In this document: positions 43,101 through 52,100 of the stretch, piece by piece
Layout: each line of letters opens with the position of its first letter
Position numbering within the stretch: position 1 is the stretch's first letter
Origin: SKLM01 sp964542755
GTDB taxonomy: Bacteria > Chloroflexota > Anaerolineae > B4-G1
Assembly: GCA_964542755.1 (NCBI GenBank)
Contig: CAZIWL010000012.1
Span: forward strand, 1-61,032
Direction of reading: 5' to 3'
Length of the DNA: 61,032 bases
Made by a program: the position numbers and the translations under genes
The notes under the pieces: model-generated
Databases searched by the model: none
Seen by the model: only the letters and a program-made list of their open reading frames with translations
Told to the model about the DNA's origin: nothing

Positions 43101-46100
43101 ATCGTCAGCGCCGCGGGATTGGTGACATCGACCACCTGAAGCCCAGCCTCCCCGGCAGCTACGAAGGCGAGCGTCTTTGTCGGGCCAGCGGTAACCGCAA
43201 CCCCATGGGCTGAGCCGGACAAGGCCAGGCTCCCAACCAGCGTCGGCGTAGCAGGGTTGCTGACGTCCAGGAGCCGCAGCCCCTGGTCGCCGTCAGCCAC
43301 GCACAGCAGTTTTCCTCCGCCTCGATCCACGAGAGCCACGTCGTTCGCCCGCCCCGAGGTGTCCACCGTGGTCACCTGCATCGGCATGCTCGCGCTTGTC
43401 ACGTCCACGACGCGCACCCCGGCGTCGCCGTCGGCCACGAATGCGTACCGCGGGCTGGCGGCGCCGCTGGGGGTCGGGGTCGGCGTGGGCGTCGGGGTGG
43501 GGGTCGGCACGTCTACCCACACCGACACCGGTCCCTTGACGTTGTTTGTCTCCTTGCTCTCGTCAATCTCGCATTCCGCGTCCGCGAAGGCCCACACCTT
43601 GTGTTCACCGGTCGTGGTGAAGCCCGTGGTATCGAAGACCAAGTCGGCGCTGGCGCCTGTGCCGAGCGTTGACATCCGGGCAGTCACATCCATGTCGGCT
43701 CCGCACACCCCTGGCGCCTCACCGAAGCGGAGCCCTGCCCAGAACACACTCGCGACCGGTGCCGTCCCTTCATTCTTCACGCGCGCCACGTAGCGGACGG
43801 GCTGCCCGGTATCCGGGCTCGACGGCAGCGCCAGAAGCTCCTCAACGGTCAGGTCCGGCTTCGCGGGCGCTGTGACGGAGACCTGGATCGGCGAATAGAC
43901 GTTGTTGGTCTCCACGGACTCGACCACCATGCACGCCGGGTCGACCTTGGCAGCCACCCGGTGCACCCCGCCGGTATCGAACCCCGACGAGTCAATGATG
44001 GTGGCCTCGAACACCCCATTGGGCTCCAACGGTGGCACATCGCCAACGTCCAGGTCCGGCGGGTCCCCGCACGCGCCGGGGGTGCGATCGAAGTAGAGCC
44101 CTATCGTAGAGGTCAGGCTCGATCCCGTACCGTCGTTGCGGACTCGCACCGTGTAGGATACGGGGTTTCCCGCCACTGGCTGGAGAGGACTGATCGCCAG
44201 GCTGGTCACCTTGAGGTCAGGTCGGCGCGGCGCACCGGCCTGGAACGTGATGGTATCGGTGTTGTTGCCCTCATCGCTCTCGGTGATGACGCACTGGTCG
44301 TCCAAGAAAACGTAGAGGGTGTGCTCGCCCTCGGTGGCGACGCCGGAATCGTCCACGATGACGACCTTCGTGCTCTTGCCAGCGGCCAGAGCGGGCAGGG
44401 GAATCTGGTGATCCCCCGCATCGCCGCATCCCGAATGCGGTCGGTCGCGAGCCACGCTGGCGGAAGCACCACTACCCATCCCCGCAGCACCCTGATTGAG
44501 CACCGTCAGGGTGTAGGAGACAGGGTCCTTGGCCAACAGAGATGCGGGTTCAATGATGACGTCCCTGAGGACCAGATCCGCGCCGGGTACCGAGCTTACC
44601 ACGATGGAGATCGGGTCGTATGCATTGTTGCCCTCGACGGTCTCCGTGAGACGCGAGTCCGCATCCACCACGACAAACGCCTCGTGGCTGCCGTCCGCGT
44701 CAAAGCCCGTATACGTAGCCGTCACCACCGTGCTCGACCCAGCTTCGAGGGCGGGCACCAGGGCCCAGGCGTCATAGTCGACGGAACTGGTGACCCCGTC
44801 CATGGTCACGGCCACTACGGTCTCTGAGCGCGCCTGACCCCCACCTTGGTTGCCCACCTCGATAACAAAGTCCACTGGCTGATCGGGACTCGGGTGCGAT
44901 GGAATCGGCCAGACGTCCAGCACGATCAGATCCGGGTCCTTCGGATTACCGGCCCTGACCGATTCGCTGAAGACGTTGTTGTCCTCTGCGTCGACGCCCT
45001 CCGTCGCACTGTCTTCCACGATGCTGCAGGCGAAGTCCACGAAGCCGTAGACATCGTATACCCCGGGGCTTTCGAAGCCAGGGGTCGGGATGACGACCAC
45101 AGTCTCTTCGCCGATCCTCAGGGCTGGTACGTCGGCCGTATTGTCCCAGCTTTGATCGCCACAACTCGACGGCGGCGCCCCTGTGTAGATGGCCAACCCA
45201 GCCCCGCTGTAGTAGGCCGCATCACCCCGGTTTCGCACCGTCACCTGGTAGTGGAAGAACTCACCCGCCACGACCCCTACTGGGTCAGTCGCGATACTGT
45301 CGATCACCAGGTCTGGTCGAGGATTCAGAAGGACCGTAGCCGTCACCGGCCCGTACACGTTGTTCCCCTCGTCGTATTCCTGCTGCAGGTTCGTGAAATC
45401 TACGTAGGCGTAGAGCGTATGCTCACCCTCTTCGTTGAAAGGTGGGCCCACAACCGAGACCTCCACGTGCTGCCCTGGTTGCAGCGCAGGAACGGCGGCC
45501 GTGTTGCGCCAGTCCTGATCGCCAGGATCCGGCGCCACGGTGTCACTGTAGACGGCTACGGTGGTCGGCTGACTCGCCTTGGCCCCGTTGTTCTGAATGA
45601 CCACGTTGTACGCGTGCCACGCGCCTGCCGCAGGTCTCGCTGGATCGACGGTCAGGCTCTGGACCGCCAGGTCGGGCAGCGGCTCCGGCTGAATCGTGAT
45701 CGTTACCGGCCCATACGTGTTGTTGTCCTCGTCGAGTTCATCCAAGAGATCTGCCTGGTCGGCGTAAGCGTAGATCGAGACGTCCCCTTCCTCATCGAAC
45801 GGCGGCCCGACGACCGAGACCATCACCTGCTCGCCGACTTCCAGCGGCGGCACGCCGGCCACGTTGATCCAGTCATCAACCCCGCACTCGGAGGAGACGG
45901 AGCACGTGTAGACGGCCACGCCGGTTCCCCACGTGATCGGTCCTGTGCCGTGATTCGCCACAAGCACGTCATATCGGAGCCAGGTTCCTGCCGCCGGGCT
46001 CTCGGGAACGACGGACAGGCTCTCAATCGTCACGTCAGGCTTGGGATCAGGGGGCCGCGGATCTACCGTGACGGTTAGGAGCCCGCTTGTGTTGTTTTCG

Positions 46101-49100
46101 GGAAGCCCCCTCCACTCGTTGAGCTCCTCCCAGACCTCGTTGAGGTCAACCCGGGCCCGGAGGTTGTGGACACCTTCCGTTGCAAATCCCTCGGTGGCCA
46201 AGACACGCACGTCTGTGCTGGCGCCCGGTTCCAGTCTGGGGACGTAGGTCCATTTCCACACCGCACTTGTGGGGTACACGCCCACGGCGGCGTATAGCGG
46301 ATGGGCGACCGTACCCGGATCATACGACCTGGTTCCGATGTTCCGCACCCGCATCGTGAACCAGACCTGCTGGCCCTGGTAAGGCTGCTCCGGTGAGACG
46401 GTGAAATCCTCGATCACCAGATCGGGCAGCAGTGGAGGTCCCACCCCGATGGATGTCGCCGCGGAGACGTTGTTGTCCTCGTTTCCCTCCACCCATGCGC
46501 ACTCGCAGTCCGCGAAGGCGTAAAGGACGTGATCGCCCTCCGTGGCGAAGCCGTCGGTGAGGAGGGCGGCGACATCAGCTACCTCTCCGGGCTCCAATCG
46601 CGTCACGAAGCGCCAGATCCAGGGCACTGCTGTGCAATCTGTCATAGGCTTCGTGCCCGTATAGAGCCCGACGTGAGCGTAGGTGGGCTGCGCGACGCTG
46701 CCTGGATGGTACGGCCCGGTGCCCTCATTCTTGACGTGCATCGTGATCCATACGGGCTCGCCCAGGGGGGGCGCCGACGGGGAGACTGTGATGCCCTGTA
46801 CGACGAGATCCGGCAGGAACGGCGGCGCCACGCTGACCGCCATCTCTTTCACATTATTCCCGTCGTCGAGCTCCTCCCAGATGCACTCCGAGTCGACGAA
46901 GGCGTACAGCGTCTGGTTACCCTCGTTGGGGAAGCCCTCAACGGCCAGGACCGTCAGCGACACACTCTCGCCGACGTCTAGACCCGGAACGAAGGTATAG
47001 GTCCAGGGCTCGTCGCCGCAGCCCGGGGCTTCCGTCCCGACGTAAACGCCTACTTCCGCGTAGTGAGGCTGCACCACCGTGCCAGGGTTGTAGGCCGCCG
47101 TGCCTATGTTGACCACCACCATCGTGATCCAGGTTCGCTGTCCTGCCGCCGGCTCCGCCGGATCAATGAGCAGCCGCTCCACCGTCAGATCGGGCAGGCC
47201 CACGGTGACGGTGAAGGGCCCACCCACATTGTTCCCGTCATCGACCTCCTCCACGTAGCAGGTGAAGTCGACGAATCCGTAGACCGGGTGGTCGCCGCCG
47301 CTGAGGAAAGCGGGGCTCACGACCACGACATCCGCGGAGCTCCCCGGCTCGATCGACGGAACCCATCCCGTGTTGACCCACGCCGCGTCGCCACACCCCG
47401 TCGGGTTGTGGTCCGCGTAGATCGCGACGTAGGTACTGGGGCTGGCCATCCCTCCTGTGTTGCTGATGGTGACGGTATACGAGAAGCGTTCACCCGCCCC
47501 CGGGCTGACCGGGTACGGCGTGATAGTCCCCACTTGCAGATCCGGCGCCGCGACCGTGACCGTCACCGGAAGGATGTTGTTATCGTCATCCTCCTCCACC
47601 ACGACGCAGTTGAAGTCCGCGTAGGCGTAGACGGCATGGTCGCCGCCCTCGGCGAAGCCCGGACTGTTCACCTTGAGGTCCGCGTATCGCCCTGGCCCCA
47701 AAGACGGCACCTGGGCCGTGTTGATCCATGCCGCATCCTTGCAGCCCGTCGGCCCGTGATCGGCGTAGAGCGCCAGGAAGGCACCGCCCGGGCTGGTGTA
47801 CGCCCCCGTGTTGCTCACGCGCACGGAGTAGGTGAAGAACTCGCCTATCGTCGGGGTAGACGGATGGGGCGTGATGTTCGTGACCTCCAGGTCCGGCGCT
47901 TGAACAGTGACCGTGATCGGCCCACCGATGTTGTTATTCTCGTTGAGCTCGGTGGTGCCGCAACCGAAATCCGCGTAGGCGTAGATAAGATGCAGCCCCG
48001 GGATCTGGAAACCAGGAGTAGTGACGACGATTTCCTGGTAGCTTTGAGGGCCAATTTCCGGGACCAAGCCCGTATTGACCCACCCTCCGTCGTGGCAGCC
48101 GGTCGGGACGCGGTCAGCGTAGATCGCCAAGTACCTGGCCGGGCTGGTGATCTCGCCCGTATTGCTCACCCGGACGGTGTACGAGAGCCACTGGCCGAGC
48201 GCCGGATTGGGCGGCGTGGCCTTGAAGCCCGCCACCTGCAGATCAGGTCCCTGGACCGTGATGGTCAGCGGCCCGGCGACGTTGTTGTCCTCGCTGATCT
48301 CTCGGACGCGACACCTGAAATCCGCAAAGGCGTAGACCGTGTGCTGCCCCGTGTCCTCGAATGGGGGACTGACGACCGTGATTGCGGCGCTGGCGCCTAC
48401 GGGGAGATAGGGCACGTCACCGGTGTTGATGTAGCTCTCGTCCGAGCAGCCGCTGGGGGCGTGATCGACATAGAGGGCTAGCCCGGTCGGCAGGCCGACC
48501 ATCAGACCGGTGTTCGTGACGCGCATGGTGTACGTGATCCACTCGCCCAGCCTCGGGTTGGGCGCGGATGCCGTGATCGGGCCGATGACAAGGTCCGGAT
48601 CGCCGGCGCCCACGAAGAAGTCGTGCGGCCCCGAAATGTTGTTCTCGTCGCTCTCCGCGACCTCGCAGAGGTAGTCGGGGAACGCATAGATGCTGTGCGT
48701 ACCCGTGGTCGTGAAGCGCAGTGGCGCCAGGCTGACGTCCGCGACAGCCCCGGCATCGAGGCTCGGGATGGGCTTCACGTCGTGATAGCCTGGCGGGCTG
48801 CAGCCGGCTGGTACGTCGTCGACGTAGAAAGCAAGATAGGAAGCCCCACTCGCCGCCTCACCCGTGTTGCTCACCGTCACGGTGAAGGTCATCCAGCGGT
48901 TCGTCACCAGCTGCGTCGGTGTGACGGTGACGCTCCCCACCACCAGATCCGGCAGGGACATACTGATGGTCACCGGACCCAACCAGTTGTTTCCCTCGTT
49001 GCCCTCCGCGATCAGGCACTGGGAGTCGGCCCAGACCCAGAGGTAGTGATCATTCTCGGTCGGGAAGCCCGACGGCAACACGAACGTGGCGGTGGTGACC

Positions 49101-52100
49101 GCTCCCGCTTCCAGAGCGGGCAACACGTACCACAGATCTCCGGGATCCCCACATGCACCTGGGGGGTCGTCTACGTAGAGGTCTGCCCGGGAGGTCCCAG
49201 CCTTTCCCCCATCGTTTCGGATGCGCGCCGTCACCGTTACACGCTCCCCTACCGCCGGTCGCGGCGGCTCCGCCGTGATGGACTCCACGACCAGGTCCGG
49301 CTTCTCTATCCGGAACGCCACGGGCCCCAAGACGTTGTTCGCCTCGTCGTACTCGCTGATCTGGCACAGATAGTCCGCCATCACGTAGACCTGATGGGCC
49401 CCGACAAACGAGAACGACCCGTACGCAATCGTGACCGTCAGCGACTGACCCGGGTCCAGCTTGATCGTGTTTGCGCTGCTCGGACTGGTAGCGCAGCCCG
49501 AGGGCGCCTCGGCAGGGTCTACATAGACAGCCCAGTGGAAATACGACGTGCCCTGCACACCCTGGTTGCGGATATTGAAGGAGATATAGACCATCTCTCC
49601 GACCGCCGCCGGGTTGGGGGCGACAGTGACGCCCGTCACGAGCAGGTCCACACCATGGATCGTCACTGAGCGCGGCGCCGAAACGTTGTTGTCGTCGTCG
49701 CTCTCGTCTATCAGGCAGTCGTAGTCGGCATACGCCCGGACCTGGTGTGTGCCAGGTCCCGCGAAGCCCATTGATGGGATAGTCAGAGTCGCCGATTCGC
49801 CCACGGATAGGCCCGGGACGGACGCAGTCACGATCCAGCTCGCATCCAGACAGCCGGTAGGCACGTGGTCCGCGTACAGGGCCAGATGGGCCATCGAGCT
49901 GGCTTCGGCGCCGCTGTTGGAGACCAGGACCGTGTACGTGACTGGTTCCCCGGGGCCCGGCAGCGCGAGATCCGCCGACAGGATACTCGCCACGAGGTCC
50001 GGACGAGGCGGCGGCAGCACGTCAATTGTGACCGGACCTCCCACGTTGTTGTCGTCGTTGCTCTCGACGACCTGACACAGATCGTCGGCCCGCACCCAGG
50101 CCTGGTGCTCTCCAACCGTGGCAAATCCGGAAGCTAGGGAGAACGTCACCGTATGCACCGCCCCCACGGCCAGCGCCGGCACGGTGGCGCTCCATGTCCC
50201 AGTTTGCACGCAGTTCGTCGGCGCGCCGCCGATGTGCAGCCCGGCATAGGACGAAGGGGCCGCGAAACCACCTTGATTGCGGATTCTGGCCGTGACGGTC
50301 ACCGGATCGTTGATGGTGGGGCTCGCCGGATCCACGCTCAAGCTGTCCACCACCAGGTCGGGCCGGGTGACCTGGAAGGGGGTTGGCCCCTGCCTGTTGT
50401 TCCCCTCATTCGACTCGGGCTCCACGCACGTCCAGTCCGCGAAGCCGTAGAGGTTGTGCGTGCCCAGATCGAGACCTGTCGTCGAAAGAACCCACGTCCG
50501 CGTCGCCGTCTCCCCCGCCGCGAGGGCCGGGAAGGCCAGGCCGTGATCAGGCGTATCGCCGCAGCCGGAGGGATAATGATCGACGTAGACTCCGACCTCG
50601 AAGGCATGGCTGACGGCACCGCCGCTCCGGTTATGCACAGCTGCCGTCACCGTCGTCGACGCTCCGCTCTCCAGAACGCTCGGCGACACGATGAGGCTTT
50701 CCACGACCAGGTCAGAGGGTGCCACGAGTTCGACCAGGTCGATGACGAAGATGTCCTTCGCGTCGTTCGTATCATCGGGCACGAGATTGCTGGCCCACGA
50801 CTCGAACGCCACGTGACCGCCGTCCGCCGAGATTACCGGATTGGCGGAGCCTCCGCGGGCTTCCTCGCCCGCCGAATTGACGGAGATTCGCAACGTGGTC
50901 CCCAACTGACGATCACGGACGAAGATGTCAGGGCTGAAGTTCCAGTCGTCGTCCACGAGGTTCGAGGCCTCGGACTCGAAGACGACATAGCGCCCGTCGC
51001 CAGAGATGTCGGGCGCTCCAGAGCTGCCGTTGCCCTCCGTACCGCTGGAGTTCACCGAGACGCGCTCCGTGGTCCCGGTATCCCGATCATGCACGAAGAC
51101 ATCCGCACAATTCTCCTCATACAGCTGATCGTAGTTCGTGTCACAGAATGCATTATTGTCACCGGGGACAAGGTTTGAAGCATCCGACCGGAAGACGACG
51201 TACCGCCCGTCGTCCGAGATCATGGGATACCTGGAAGCGCCATTTCCCTCCGTGCCGTCAGACCCGACGGAGACACGCTCGGTCGTCCCCGAAATACGAT
51301 CGTGGACGAAAATGTCCCAACGGCCCGTATCGTCGCTCACCAAGTCATTAGCCGTGGACTCAAAGGCAACGTACCGCCCGTCGGCGGAGATGTCCCCGTA
51401 GTAGAGGTAGCTGCTTCCGGATGCCTGATTGGAGCCAGAGTCGACGGACACGCGCTCCGTGGTCCCGGAAATGGTGTCTCGCGCGAATACGTCATTCGCA
51501 CCGTTCGTGTCGCCATCGACCAGATCGCTCGCGTCCGAGTGGAAGGCCACGTACCGACCATCACCGGACAGGGCCGGGTACGCCGACGTCCCTGAGGCGC
51601 CACTGCCGCTGGAGTCGACCGACACGCGCACTGTCCGCCTTTCCTGCCGATCGCGCACGAAGACGTCCCGGTTCGTGCTGTTGTCTCCTGGAACCAGGTA
51701 GGTGGCGTCCGAATGGAAGGCCACAAAGCGCCCATCGCCAGAGACGGCCGGCTGCTGAGAGGCCCCGTTCCCCTGCCCTCCGCCAGTCGTGACGGAGCTA
51801 CGCTCGGTCGAGCCCGTCGCCCTGTCCCGCAGGTACACATCGTAGTAGCCCGAGTCCTCCGCCACGAGTGAGGCGTCCGTCTCAAAGGCCACGAACACGC
51901 CATCCGCTGAGATCGCAGGGTTGTAGGAACCACTGGTTGCCTCAGCGCCGCTTTCGTGGACCGACACGCGTGAAACTTCTCCGACGGGGGCCGGAGGTGT
52001 CGGCGTCGGGCCGCTGACCGTCACTGTGAACGGCCCGGCGTCGTTGTTCGCCTCGTCGGATTCCGCAACCCGGTTGTACACGTCGGCCCGGGCGTAGAAC

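Noticed and set aside
43469..43508. Hexamer tract encoding Pro-Thr as a phase-variation switch
   Set aside because: Gain or loss of six-base units keeps the frame, so it cannot switch expression on and off; at most it changes linker length.
37526..51178. Many long plus-strand open frames opposite the giant gene (for example 37526-39718, 44846-46078, 47063-48481)
   Set aside because: They are antisense shadows of high-GC coding sequence with strongly biased third positions. They have no family motifs, and the minus-strand frame encodes clear repeated domains throughout.
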